A DNA stretch of 39,838 nt, taken from the NCBI GenBank assembly GCA_947174365.1, contig CAMWIR010000010.1, forward strand, positions 1 to 39,838, written 5' to 3'. The notes under the pieces are model-generated. The model was not told where the DNA came from. It did no database searches and was given only the letters and a program-made list of their open reading frames with translations. Below are positions 16,228-25,001 of the stretch, one piece after another; positions within the stretch are counted from its first letter, which is position 1, and each line of letters starts with the position of its first letter. The translations under genes and the position numbers were made by a program. The DNA comes from an uncultured Ruminococcus sp. (GTDB lineage: Bacteria; Bacillota; Clostridia; Oscillospirales; Ruminococcaceae).

Positions 16228-17607
16228 TTAAAATTCTATCAGCGACATCAGATTTCTAAGCTGAATATTAAGTACATTGTTAAACTGCACCATACTGTTC
16301 AGCGTTTTAAAGTCCAGCCAGAAGTATCCCGGAGGAAGCTTGTCCAATTCACCGTCCAACGCCTCCACAATGATATTCCGATTTTGTTCATGATAAAATC
16401 TGCCGCCCTCCTCCGAAAGGATAACATCAATCCTTACCCTGCTTTTATCCTCATAAAGCCTGAAAAACACCTCGGAAACTTCATCATATTTATCCCGTGA
16501 GCACCCTGCCTCCAGCTGTACAGAGGGCGCCAACTCCATGCCGTCAAAACAGCCTGCTTCCGCCAGCGCATGAACCAGAAATTTTCTTTTTCCGTCTATC
16601 ACCTTGGTCAAAAGTCCAAAAATCGCAATGCCTTCGGCTTTAAACAGCGGCTGAGTCCAGTGAGTAACCTCTCTGCCTTCTATTTCGATATCACAGAATA
16701 TAACCTTAAAAGGCCAACCCGTTTTGTGAACTATCTCCCTCTCTGAAAAATTCCAGTTGGAAAGCACTTTGAGCGGTACGATTTCTCTGCTTGCCATATT
16801 CAACATCTTATAATCGTTTATATACCGATATACCTTTATAAAATCCTCTCTGTCACAAGTATCAAACATAGAGTTAGCCAAAGCTTTATCGGAAAAAAGC
16901 TCTGTTATCGCAGCTTTTTCCTTCGGATCCAAATTAAAAAGAGAGTATGGTATACAGGAAAGCACCGTTCTGGTATCCATATTTACAAGATTGTCGATCT
17001 TCATCAGACGTTTTATCTGACCCAAGGTCATCCACTTGTGACTTGGCAGCGCTTCTACCTCATCGTCAACCTTTATCATAATGTTCCGGTTGCGTTTCCC
17101 CAAAAACCGTGAAGACTGCTCAGACTGTATCTGATCAAACAGAATAGTATGCTTTTGTGCATTCAGAAAATAATCCAGATACGGCGGTTTTTTTCCTCCA
17201 TGCTGTTGAGTGAAGTTACTTTTGGTTGCCTGGATCGTGGGGGATATCTGGATCTTATTCACATTCCCGGGCTCGATCTTCGCCTGCATAAGAAATTGCA
17301 ACACACCATCGATCTCCTTGCATATTATGCCCAAATAGCCTATCTCCGACTGAATAAGCACCGGCTGCTCAAAAATAGTCCTGCCGTCCTTATACTGTCT
17401 AAGACCTCTTATCTGAAAAAAGCTGTTATTTTTATTTCTGATTTCCCCAGTCTTTTCATCATAAAACCAATTATCGCTGTCCGACAGGCTGTTCTGAGTA
17501 ATGAAGACCTTTAGATCTTTATTCCTTTTGTCCACCCATTCCAGAATGGAATTATATTCTTCCTCGCTTCCGGCAGCTTTGGCGGAAAGGATAAGCTTCT
17601 TAAGCAT
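16228..17607 (-). CDS. NDP-hexose 2,3-dehydratase
   Basis: The 459-residue protein matches the NDP-hexose 2,3-dehydratase family (TylX3, OleV, EryBVI, SpnO), which removes the C-2 hydroxyl from NDP-4-keto-6-deoxyglucose and commits it to 2,6-dideoxy sugars. The signature blocks are clear: FFQIRGLRQY near 64, FLMQAKIEPGN near 105, SPTIQATKSN near 122, QSEQSSRF near 161, KRNRNIM near 171 and DNLVNMDTRTVLS after 205. The second half repeats the fold (HWTQPLF, HALAEAG, SVQLEAG, NRNIIVEA), as the family is built from two related halves. AGGAGG precedes the ATG. Only 15 bases separate it from the polytopic transferase upstream. The family is typical of actinomycete antibiotic clusters, so finding it here in a glycan locus is notable. 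Confidence 0.93.
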   Translation of the reverse strand: MLKKLILSAKAAGSEEEYNSILEWVDKRNKDLKVFITQNSLSDSDNWFYDEKTGEIRNKNNSFFQIRGLRQYKDGRTIFEQPVLIQSEIGYLGIICKEIDGVLQFLMQAKIEPGNVNKIQISPTIQATKSNFTQQHGGKKPPYLDYFLNAQKHTILFDQIQSEQSSRFLGKRNRNIMIKVDDEVEALPSHKWMTLGQIKRLMKIDNLVNMDTRTVLSCIPYSLFNLDPKEKAAITELFSDKALANSMFDTCDREDFIKVYRYINDYKMLNMASREIVPLKVLSNWNFSEREIVHKTGWPFKVIFCDIEIEGREVTHWTQPLFKAEGIAIFGLLTKVIDGKRKFLVHALAEAGCFDGMELAPSVQLEAGCSRDKYDEVSEVFFRLYEDKSRVRIDVILSEEGGRFYHEQNRNIIVEALDGELDKLPPGYFWLDFKTLNSMVQFNNVLNIQLRNLMSLIEF

Positions 17608-17622
17608 ATTTACTTCCTCCTG

Positions 17623-19710
17623 TCAAGATATTTTTTCCATCTCGACTGACTGTATTTCTATAACCGAGCCGGAATAATTCCAGATTTTGTACTCAAAAGT
17701 CTCATCACCTGAAAACGTAACATCTAATGTTATACTATCTGAATTTATATATATTTGACTTGATCCGAGTATCTCCGATCCGGCATTTACAGACACATCA
17801 AAATTTCCGGCAGCCTCACTGTCTGCGCTTTCAATTACACTATAATTCAATGTGAATCTATACGTTCCCGGCTCTGTCCGGGCATTTGGTCCAAACATAC
17901 AATAACCCTCAGTACCGTCAGTCAGATAATATCCGTTTTCGCTTACCTCACTGAATGTGATCGACAGATCAGAGGCAAAGGGACCGGAAAAGTTTACATT
18001 TCCTGAAAAATCATTTTTTGCAATGTTGTAGTCATATACATATACATAAAAATTCTCAACCTGGTCAATATACAATGGCTGTCCATATAAACCATAGTTT
18101 CGACTGTTTGTAAATTTTTGATTTTCATCTGCCGTTAAAAGAAGAAATGTTGAACCGGAAAATGCTTCTTCATTGTAATAATAGCTTGAAACCAAATGTT
18201 CAGATGGACATATTTTATCAAGAACGGAAATTCCGTTTACAAGTATCTGCCTGTTTGATAAAGCAGAAATAACTCCGGCATTCCAATAGGTGGAATAACC
18301 GTAGGATAACCCCTTATCCTCAAGATGTTCACACAGTCGCTCCAGTCTCTCTACATCGTAAGCAAAAACGTCTCTTTGAGAGGACGGCTCCGAGTAATAC
18401 ATCTTCACAAGAGAACCCATTTCCCAAGCACCGGGAAGCACTGCTGCTATCATTCCCGCCGCAATAACAGCTTTGAGCGGCTTGTCTCCGGCTTTTTGGT
18501 ACAGTTCATAAACATATGTGCAGGATAAACCATAAAGCAGCCATGTGCTTGAAAACCAATATCTGTTTATTGGCAATGAACCGCTGGTAGTGAACAAAAA
18601 CAGCACTACTGTTTCTGTAATGTGGATAACGGTAAAAATTATAAAAAGCTTTATTCCAAAGGGCTGCTTTTTATAATTTTTTATTTGTATGGCAGGAAGA
18701 ATGAGAAGCAGACAAATATTGAGCATTATTTTGATAAGAGTCAGCAGCCCACGAGGAGAGATAAGTTTTGCAGAAGCCGTTACATATCCCGTAGTAACTC
18801 TCTCCATAACAGAAATACCTATGATATCTCCCCATGATGTAATGAAATTCTTAAAGTTATCAAAGAATTCCGTACTGTTTATAAAATAAAAACTGCTGCT
18901 GGTATTATTATTGCGCAGAAGCGAGTTTAAGATCATAAATCCCAAAACTCCCGCTGCCTCTGCGCCTCCGAGAATGAGCAGTATTTTTATAATATCTTTA
19001 AAAAGGCGTGACTTTTCTTCATTTTCCCTTTCGCTTAAAAAATAATATATCACAATAGCCCCCATGAGAGGCACTCCAAAGGCCTGGACAAGTCTTACAC
19101 CCTCCAGATTCATAAATACAATAAGCAAAACCAACCCAAAAAGCTTTGATTTTGACGTGACCTTAAATTTCTCATCCACAGCCCCCGTAAACAAAGCAAA
19201 GCCCAGAAAAATAAACATCATTACTGCGCAATAAGGACCGCTTCCGTAAAAAACTATTTCACGGAAGGTAGGAGACGTACACATAAGCAAGCAAGTAAAC
19301 AGAAGATACCCGGATTTGTTTTTAAAGGTCTTATTTGTGAAATATAGAATTGATCCAAAGGATAAAAGCATAAAAACAAAAACCGAAATACGCATAGCAG
19401 TGATATAATCCATAAAGGATTTTAAAGGAGCTATAAGCAGATGTGTAGAAAAAACCCATATATCACTGGCATAATTCCAAAGGGATGGCAAAAGCTCCCC
19501 TGTTCTTCTTATTTCTGCCGCCAAATTTATCTGAACAGCAAGATCCGAATCAAGATCCCATATCCCTGCTGTACAAAAATAGATTATTAACACTCCAACG
19601 GAAAATACGCAGAGAAAAAAAGTTAAAGCATTTATAGGTTCCGGTTTTTTTAGCGAAAATCCCTTTCTTTGTCCCACTCCTTCTATGACCTGCACTTTTT
19701 TGCCGTCCAT
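17623..19710 (-). CDS. polytopic GT-C-like glycosyltransferase with C-terminal beta-sandwich domain (paralogue A)
   Basis: The 695-residue integral membrane protein has about ten or more hydrophobic segments from residue 28 to about 440. Its first outer loop carries an acidic WDLDSD motif (51 to 56), placed like the catalytic loop of GT-C glycosyltransferases that use lipid-linked sugars. A soluble outer region follows, with YGYSTYWNAGVISAL and YVYVYDYNI motifs, and ends in a roughly 110-residue beta-rich domain (about 585 to 695) beginning near DGTEGYCMFGPNA. The genes at 20149 and 21850 are paralogues; the latter has the same end domain. GGAGG precedes the ATG and a consensus promoter lies about 75 bases upstream. 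The likely job is transfer of a lipid-carried sugar to exported polymer; no characterised family was recognised. Confidence 0.75.
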   Translation of the reverse strand: MDGKKVQVIEGVGQRKGFSLKKPEPINALTFFLCVFSVGVLIIYFCTAGIWDLDSDLAVQINLAAEIRRTGELLPSLWNYASDIWVFSTHLLIAPLKSFMDYITAMRISVFVFMLLSFGSILYFTNKTFKNKSGYLLFTCLLMCTSPTFREIVFYGSGPYCAVMMFIFLGFALFTGAVDEKFKVTSKSKLFGLVLLIVFMNLEGVRLVQAFGVPLMGAIVIYYFLSERENEEKSRLFKDIIKILLILGGAEAAGVLGFMILNSLLRNNNTSSSFYFINSTEFFDNFKNFITSWGDIIGISVMERVTTGYVTASAKLISPRGLLTLIKIMLNICLLLILPAIQIKNYKKQPFGIKLFIIFTVIHITETVVLFLFTTSGSLPINRYWFSSTWLLYGLSCTYVYELYQKAGDKPLKAVIAAGMIAAVLPGAWEMGSLVKMYYSEPSSQRDVFAYDVERLERLCEHLEDKGLSYGYSTYWNAGVISALSNRQILVNGISVLDKICPSEHLVSSYYYNEEAFSGSTFLLLTADENQKFTNSRNYGLYGQPLYIDQVENFYVYVYDYNIAKNDFSGNVNFSGPFASDLSITFSEVSENGYYLTDGTEGYCMFGPNARTEPGTYRFTLNYSVIESADSEAAGNFDVSVNAGSEILGSSQIYINSDSITLDVTFSGDETFEYKIWNYSGSVIEIQSVEMEKIS

Positions 19711-19780
19711 TTAACGGTATCCTCCTCTGCATTACATATAAATGTATGTCTTTCGTTCTCCTTATTTTATATTATGTCCC

Positions 19781-19809
19781 ATTATACCACATATTTCCCG
19801 TTTTGTCAA
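19781..19809 (-). promoter_or_regulatory. consensus sigma-A promoter inside the polysaccharide locus (P1)
   Basis: On the minus strand TTGACA and TATAAT are separated by exactly 17 bases, and TGG before the -10 gives an extended -10. It drives the gene at 17623 and, through short gaps, the deoxysugar genes beyond it. The rest of the 438-base gap (19711 to 20148) holds no gene; it is AT-rich apart from two hairpins at 20073 to 20132. Confidence 0.92.
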
Positions 19810-20072
19810 CGATTTTTTTATTTTTTCGAAAAACATTTTTAAAGCGTTTTTGGCAATTTGCACAAATTCACATATTCAATATTCCAAAACAAGCAGCTTT
19901 TTATCTTCAAATACCACTTTTATATTTCTATCCTGCCTTATTGTCAAAACTGTTTTGTGCAAAATTTCAAAAAGTTGATCTTCATAATTATCATTTTCAC
20001 AAAAGCTTATAAAATTGAAAAATACCTTTATTTTCGCAGCTTGTGCAGGGATTTTTTCACTGCTTTTATCTA

Positions 20073-20132
20073 CCCGGAGGACAGGTTTGTCCGGGCGTAC
20101 CCTGTCTTTACTCGGGACATCTCCGACAGGGT
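20073..20132 (-). other. two tandem hairpins downstream of the 539-residue transferase gene
   Basis: Directly after the stop codon, an 8-bp stem (ACCCTGTC/GACAGGGT, 20099 to 20132) is followed by a second stem (CCCGGA/TCCGGG, 20073 to 20095). No T-run follows, so they are not a standard terminator; they could protect the 3' end of the upstream mRNA or bring partial termination before promoter P1. Confidence 0.45.
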
Positions 20133-20148
20133 AACTTTCTTTCGCCTC

Positions 20149-21768
20149 TTAAGACAAAGCTTCCTTCCCCTCAAAGTTATTGATTGATATATTATAATCA
20201 TAAACATATATCCAAAAGCCACCGTAATTCAGAATACGATACGGTTCTCCCAACGCAGCGTAAGCATTGCCTGTTGTAAAAATTTCATTCTCCGCATCGT
20301 CTATCATTAAAAATGACGGTCCTTGGTATGCCTCGGGGGTATAATTATATTTGCTGTTCAGCCAATGAGAAGCCGTTAAATTATCCCAGATAATAACAGC
20401 CTCAATATTTACCTCACGGTTTGACAAAAGGGAATTTGAACCTGCATTCCAGTACGAAGCATATCCCCAGGTAAGTTCCTCGCTTTTTAGATAATTGGTT
20501 AAATCTTTTCTCTGCGCTATCTTTTCGTCATAATTCATGCATGATGACGCCATTGAAGCGGAACATATTAATACATACATCGAAAAGCATACATTTATCA
20601 TCACTTTAATCAAGCTTTTGTCGGGTTTGGAACAAATTATTTTATACAAATAATGAGCAGCAAGAAATATTAATATATACATAGTTGTCAGCAAATATCT
20701 TGGAGCAATTGCGGTCAATGCATTAGTAAATATTGCAATTAGTATCATTTCTAACAAATGAATGCATGCGTAAATACTGAACAGCTTCATTTCGTTGCTT
20801 TCATTTTTTAAATTTTTTATTTGCAAAATTGGCAGTAGAATGTATAGAATAATACCCCCCGTAATTTTTAATAGATTTAACACACCATTTACAGAAAGCA
20901 TTGGAACATTAGAAGTAATTCCGCAAATAAGCATAAAAGTATTATATAAGTCCTCAATTCTTTGAAAAAAATCTAAATCGCTAAAATATATACTCGCATT
21001 TTCCGACGGACAATTCATTCGCTTCAAGAGCAGTTGCGAGCCCAAAAAAGAAACAATCATAGCTACGCCCAATGGTATAGCAATACTCAACATTTTTTCC
21101 GATTTCTTTAATGAATCATAAAAACTGTCATTAATATACTTATATAAAAAGGAAATTACTATTGTTCCAACTAAAGGCACACCATAAACCTGAAGTCCTC
21201 TGCCTCCGCCAAGTCCCATATATAAAATTAAAATTACTAAAAAGATAAATTTTATTTTTGATTTTATTTTGTAATTCTCATCCACTGAATCAATATATAG
21301 GGTAATTACCAAAATCAAAGATAAAAACTGTGCCATGTATGATGATGTGGACGTATACATTAAATACCAATCATAGCCTATACCGCAAAAAAGCAAAGGA
21401 ATCGCAATGAGCCATGTGTTATTTTTCATTATTTTTCTGGAGCAATATATTACTGACAAAACAGCAGGCATTAGCATAATTATGCTTGCTGCCGAAAATG
21501 CAAATAGTAAGTCATCTGTAAAAAGCAATATGGGAGCCATTGCCATATTCCTAGCATATACCCATACATCCGGTCCCGTAGTGTATTCAGACGGAAAAAT
21601 CTCGCCGGAGCGAATTATTTCCAAAGCATACCGAACCTCTGCATCAACATCAGATAATGAGGCGATTGTAATAAATATTCCCGTACAAACAAAAAGAATC
21701 AGTACAGATAACACAACAACACACAGGATAAACAACAATCTATCCTGTCCCTTTATTTTTTTTAGCAT
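20149..21768 (-). CDS. polytopic GT-C-like glycosyltransferase without the C-terminal domain (paralogue B)
   Basis: The 539-residue membrane protein has the same build as its neighbours: a first membrane segment (about 11 to 36), a loop with the acidic motif SDVDAE (39 to 44), about ten further hydrophobic segments, and an outer part with WGYASYWNAGSNSLL and FWIYVYDYNISINNFEG. It ends there, where paralogues A and C continue into a beta-sandwich domain. I start at the ATG after AAAGGACG; the open frame upstream has no ribosome site. Either the enzyme never had the end domain or it lost it; the 438-base gap downstream shows no obvious remnant of it. Function by analogy: transfer of a lipid-linked sugar on the outer face. 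Confidence 0.75.
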   Translation of the reverse strand: MLKKIKGQDRLLFILCVVVLSVLILFVCTGIFITIASLSDVDAEVRYALEIIRSGEIFPSEYTTGPDVWVYARNMAMAPILLFTDDLLFAFSAASIIMLMPAVLSVIYCSRKIMKNNTWLIAIPLLFCGIGYDWYLMYTSTSSYMAQFLSLILVITLYIDSVDENYKIKSKIKFIFLVILILYMGLGGGRGLQVYGVPLVGTIVISFLYKYINDSFYDSLKKSEKMLSIAIPLGVAMIVSFLGSQLLLKRMNCPSENASIYFSDLDFFQRIEDLYNTFMLICGITSNVPMLSVNGVLNLLKITGGIILYILLPILQIKNLKNESNEMKLFSIYACIHLLEMILIAIFTNALTAIAPRYLLTTMYILIFLAAHYLYKIICSKPDKSLIKVMINVCFSMYVLICSASMASSCMNYDEKIAQRKDLTNYLKSEELTWGYASYWNAGSNSLLSNREVNIEAVIIWDNLTASHWLNSKYNYTPEAYQGPSFLMIDDAENEIFTTGNAYAALGEPYRILNYGGFWIYVYDYNISINNFEGKEALS

Positions 21769-21849
21769 TAATATATCGTCCTTTCGATAAGCAAGCCCCG
21801 AACAGCGGTTACGCTGCACCCAAGGATGCTTAACGAAATTCCGTCCGGC

Positions 21850-23922
21850 TTACTCCAGTTTTTCTATTTCAATATAGTTTATTTCTATATTGGAATTGAG
21901 ATAACTCCATACTCTGTATTCAAAGGCTTCGTCTCCGTTAAAAGAAACATCAACAGAAACCTTGTTATAAGCAGAGTCGATATTAGCTGAACCCAGAATT
22001 TCCGAGCCATTGTTTATGGCCACATCGAATACGCCTAAAATACCCCCCCCCCGTATCTCATTTTGCACTACGCTATAATCAAATGTAAAGCGATACTTGC
22101 CGACTGTTGTTGGGGCGTTAGGCCCCCACAGGCAGTAACCCTCTGTACCGTCAGTTGTATAGGTTTCATCACAATTTGCAGTATATACCCCGGGCGAATA
22201 GGGAAAGTCCACAGATGTTTCACCTTCCGCAGGAAGTCCGGATACAAAATCAAAAACATTCACACTGCTTTTATATATATCAATGCCTCTCCCTGCAGAT
22301 TCCTGATACTCATATTGACTTTTTATATAATAAGGCAGCTGCGCAAACGCATCTTGATTTACTAACAATAAACTGTTATCGGAAATTTGATTTACATCAT
22401 CATAAAACATATAATCACCCCAATGATAAATATTTCCATTATCCAACAGCTTGTAAACACGTGTATTATCTAAAATGCGCATATTTCTGGTATAAATGTG
22501 TATATCGCTGCCCAATGTACTATACCCATATACAATCTTCGCATCATATTTAGATATTACATCGGTCAAATCCTTGCTGAAAGAGTCCTTGCCTTTATTC
22601 AAATTATAATAACCGATAATATTGACAAATGCTATCACCAGTAAAAGACCCACAGATATAATTTTCTTAAAAAAAGATTTATCATTATAATAATTAAAAA
22701 ACAGCGCTACAAAGAAAATAGAAAAAACATAAAATAAAATTAAATAACGCTCCTCAAATATTTCTGTGCCATAGGTAGTTGATAAGAGTGCATACATAAA
22801 AAAATTTACAAAGCAAAAACTTGTAATATAAATAATGCCGAAATTTTCATTATATTTATTTTTTCTTAAAAAATGTATTGTAACAGCAGTAATGCTGAAT
22901 AACACAAAAATCAAAAGAAGGAAATTACATAATTGGTAAATTCCATTAACAGACATTGCAGGAACACCGGAATCTATAGAACCTGCGGACATAAGTTTCC
23001 CTAAACCGCCAAAAATATTTACAAAATTATTCCAAAAATTTCTAATCCCAATGAGAGTCATGCTGCTTTCTTTACTTTCAAAATTTAAAACCTTGACTGA
23101 ATAAATCTTGGATATTATTACAAGTATAGCAGCTAATACAGTCCATAAGGTTTTTTTATGAAATATATATTTAAAATCTTTGTGAATACAGAATTCAACA
23201 ATTATACATAATATACAGGGAACTAAAAGATACACCATAACTGCTATTCCTCGGGATAAACCAATTAAAAAAAACAAAGCCAGTGTTAAAATGGATATCA
23301 TTTTAGCTTTTATACCAGTTCTTTTGTCATGGAAAATTAACATAACTTTAAAAGTCAGAAGCGCCAAAATTACCATTCCGGAATAAAAAGAAGAAGAAAA
23401 GAATAATGCAGGATAGTAATCAATGGGGTTAGCTACGTTATATCCTATAGATATAAATGGCGTAAGGAAAAAATTTATAGAAACAATTTTGGAGAAGAAA
23501 CTAAATTGTAATTGACTTCCGATATTATATATCAAAAAAATCATAATAAAAGTCAATATAATATTTGATATAGCAAAGGACAAACCAATATTTCCAGTTA
23601 TACCATATAATAAAGAAGCCGGCAACATAGCAGAATCGAAAAACAGATTAGTTTGTTCTGCATAATTTGCAGGGAAAATTATTCCTTGTTCCCATATCAT
23701 TCTCGCTTTTAACATAATAGCTGATGCGTCAAAACCTAAATGATCGTAAATCTGGAACAAGTTAAAATAACATATTGCAAGAAATTGTAATATTGCAAGA
23801 ATTAACAAAGCAAATGCAGTAATCTTATTGAAGTTTGTTGAATTAAAAAAATCGTTTAATCTTTCTGCTATATTTCTTTTATTCCCTGCTCCGTTAAGCA
23901 CATGTACACTATTCTCACTCAT
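21850..23922 (-). CDS. polytopic GT-C-like glycosyltransferase with C-terminal beta-sandwich domain and G10 tract (paralogue C)
   Basis: This 690-residue membrane protein shows about ten or more hydrophobic segments between residues 33 and 435, an acidic first loop (YDHLGFD, residues 59 to 65) and an outer region containing YGYSTLGSD and VNVFDF. The last 110 residues (from DGTEGYCLWGPNA) match the end domain of paralogue A in sequence and length. Ten consecutive G residues in the coding strand encode Arg624 to Gly627 within this domain, a site where paralogue A has no such run. I take the ATG nine bases after GGAGG; the ATG overlapping the site is too close. A consensus promoter lies about 90 bases upstream. 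The gene is the most AT-rich of the locus. Confidence 0.75.
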   Translation of the reverse strand: MSENSVHVLNGAGNKRNIAERLNDFFNSTNFNKITAFALLILAILQFLAICYFNLFQIYDHLGFDASAIMLKARMIWEQGIIFPANYAEQTNLFFDSAMLPASLLYGITGNIGLSFAISNIILTFIMIFLIYNIGSQLQFSFFSKIVSINFFLTPFISIGYNVANPIDYYPALFFSSSFYSGMVILALLTFKVMLIFHDKRTGIKAKMISILTLALFFLIGLSRGIAVMVYLLVPCILCIIVEFCIHKDFKYIFHKKTLWTVLAAILVIISKIYSVKVLNFESKESSMTLIGIRNFWNNFVNIFGGLGKLMSAGSIDSGVPAMSVNGIYQLCNFLLLIFVLFSITAVTIHFLRKNKYNENFGIIYITSFCFVNFFMYALLSTTYGTEIFEERYLILFYVFSIFFVALFFNYYNDKSFFKKIISVGLLLVIAFVNIIGYYNLNKGKDSFSKDLTDVISKYDAKIVYGYSTLGSDIHIYTRNMRILDNTRVYKLLDNGNIYHWGDYMFYDDVNQISDNSLLLVNQDAFAQLPYYIKSQYEYQESAGRGIDIYKSSVNVFDFVSGLPAEGETSVDFPYSPGVYTANCDETYTTDGTEGYCLWGPNAPTTVGKYRFTFDYSVVQNEIRGGGILGVFDVAINNGSEILGSANIDSAYNKVSVDVSFNGDEAFEYRVWSYLNSNIEINYIEIEKLE
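22043..22052 (-). repeat. poly-G tract (10 G on the coding strand), slippage site
   Basis: The homopolymer lies in frame in the 690-residue transferase gene, which is otherwise very AT-rich. Loss of one G would create a TAG stop three codons later; gain of one G leads to a TAA about twenty codons on. Either change removes most of the C-terminal domain. Confidence 0.9.
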
Positions 23923-24007
23923 TAATAACATCCTCCGCTATGTCATGCTTTTATGGAAAATATCTTTTTTCTAAAATGTTACCTTGTAATACCACACAAT
24001 GTACCAA

Positions 24008-24036
24008 ATTATACCATATTACCCCCTTTTTGTCAA
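24008..24036 (-). promoter_or_regulatory. consensus sigma-A promoter inside the polysaccharide locus (P2)
   Basis: On the minus strand TTGACA, a 17-base spacer and TATAAT, with TGG before the -10, match P1 at 19781 in every element. It overlaps the end of rmd and drives the gene at 21850, with a leader of about 80 bases. Confidence 0.92.
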
Positions 24037-24984
24037 TACCCCATTTCTCCAAAATCCTATTATATCCCCCAGCGACCGCTCCAAAGGAATCATTGGCTCC
24101 CACCCGGTGTCTCCACGCAGCTTGCCTGTATCCGCCTCAATAAAAGGTACATCCACCGGTCTGAAACGGGTCTTGTCGGTCTCTATTCGGATATCCGTTT
24201 CGGAAAGCTCAATGATTTTCTCCAGAACAGACTGCAGCGATACTGCACAACCACTGCCTACATTGTAGGTCTCGCCGCTCCTGCCGTTTACGGAAAGCGC
24301 CGCATAAGCCCTCACAATGTCACGTACATCAGTAAAGTCCCGCTTGGCGGCAAGATTGCCTGTGTAGATCATCGGCTCTCTTTTGCCTCCCGCAATCTCT
24401 GCCGCCTGCATGCAGAAATCCGAAACCACAAACTGCGGCAGCTGCCCCGGACCTATGTGGTTAAAAGCCCTTACGGATATTATGTCCATATTATAAGCCT
24501 TGCAGTACAGACTGCCGATCATATTCTGAGCAAGCTTGCTTATGGCATAAATGTTTGCAGGCTCCGGGGGAACTGTCTCATTCACAGGCTCCGAGCGGTC
24601 GGCAGCACTGCCGTATTCCTCGCTTGATCCTATCAGAAGCACCCGGCAGCTCGTTCCCATGGCACGTACTGCCTCCAACAGATTTATGCATCCCTTGATG
24701 TTGATATCCACAGTCAAGGCAGGCCGTTTCCAGGAAAGAGCAACAGAGCTTTGCGCTGCCAAGTGAAAGATGCATTCCGGCTTTACCCGTAAGAGCAGCT
24801 CACCTACAGCCTTTTCATCAAGAATATCAAGCTCTGCCTCCTCAAACTCCGCCTCTGCCCCTGTAAAGAAGTTTATTTTCTCCCCGGGAAGCTTTGTAGC
24901 AAAGACCTTGTCTCCCCTGCTCCAAAGCTCGCTTATAAGGTAACCTCCCACAAAGCCCCCCGCTCCGATAACCAGTGATCTCAT
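24019..24984 (-). CDS. rmd: GDP-4-keto-6-deoxy-D-mannose reductase (GDP-D-rhamnose synthase)
   Basis: The 321-residue extended SDR reduces the 4-keto group of GDP-4-keto-6-deoxymannose to give GDP-D-rhamnose. The Rossmann motif GAGGFVGGYL, the YAISKLAQN catalytic Tyr/Lys pair and the RAFNHIGPGQ segment, which is characteristic of Rmd, are all present, and the protein is the expected size. The partner dehydratase gene gmd lies 17 bases upstream. GDP-fucose synthase is a related alternative but needs epimerase features and a longer C-terminus not seen here; GDP-6-deoxytalose formation is harder to exclude. Promoter P2 for the next gene overlaps its 3' end. Confidence 0.88.
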   Translation of the reverse strand: MRSLVIGAGGFVGGYLISELWSRGDKVFATKLPGEKINFFTGAEAEFEEAELDILDEKAVGELLLRVKPECIFHLAAQSSVALSWKRPALTVDINIKGCINLLEAVRAMGTSCRVLLIGSSEEYGSAADRSEPVNETVPPEPANIYAISKLAQNMIGSLYCKAYNMDIISVRAFNHIGPGQLPQFVVSDFCMQAAEIAGGKREPMIYTGNLAAKRDFTDVRDIVRAYAALSVNGRSGETYNVGSGCAVSLQSVLEKIIELSETDIRIETDKTRFRPVDVPFIEADTGKLRGDTGWEPMIPLERSLGDIIGFWRNGVLTKRG

Positions 24985-25001
24985 ATCATCATCCCGCTTT
25001 T

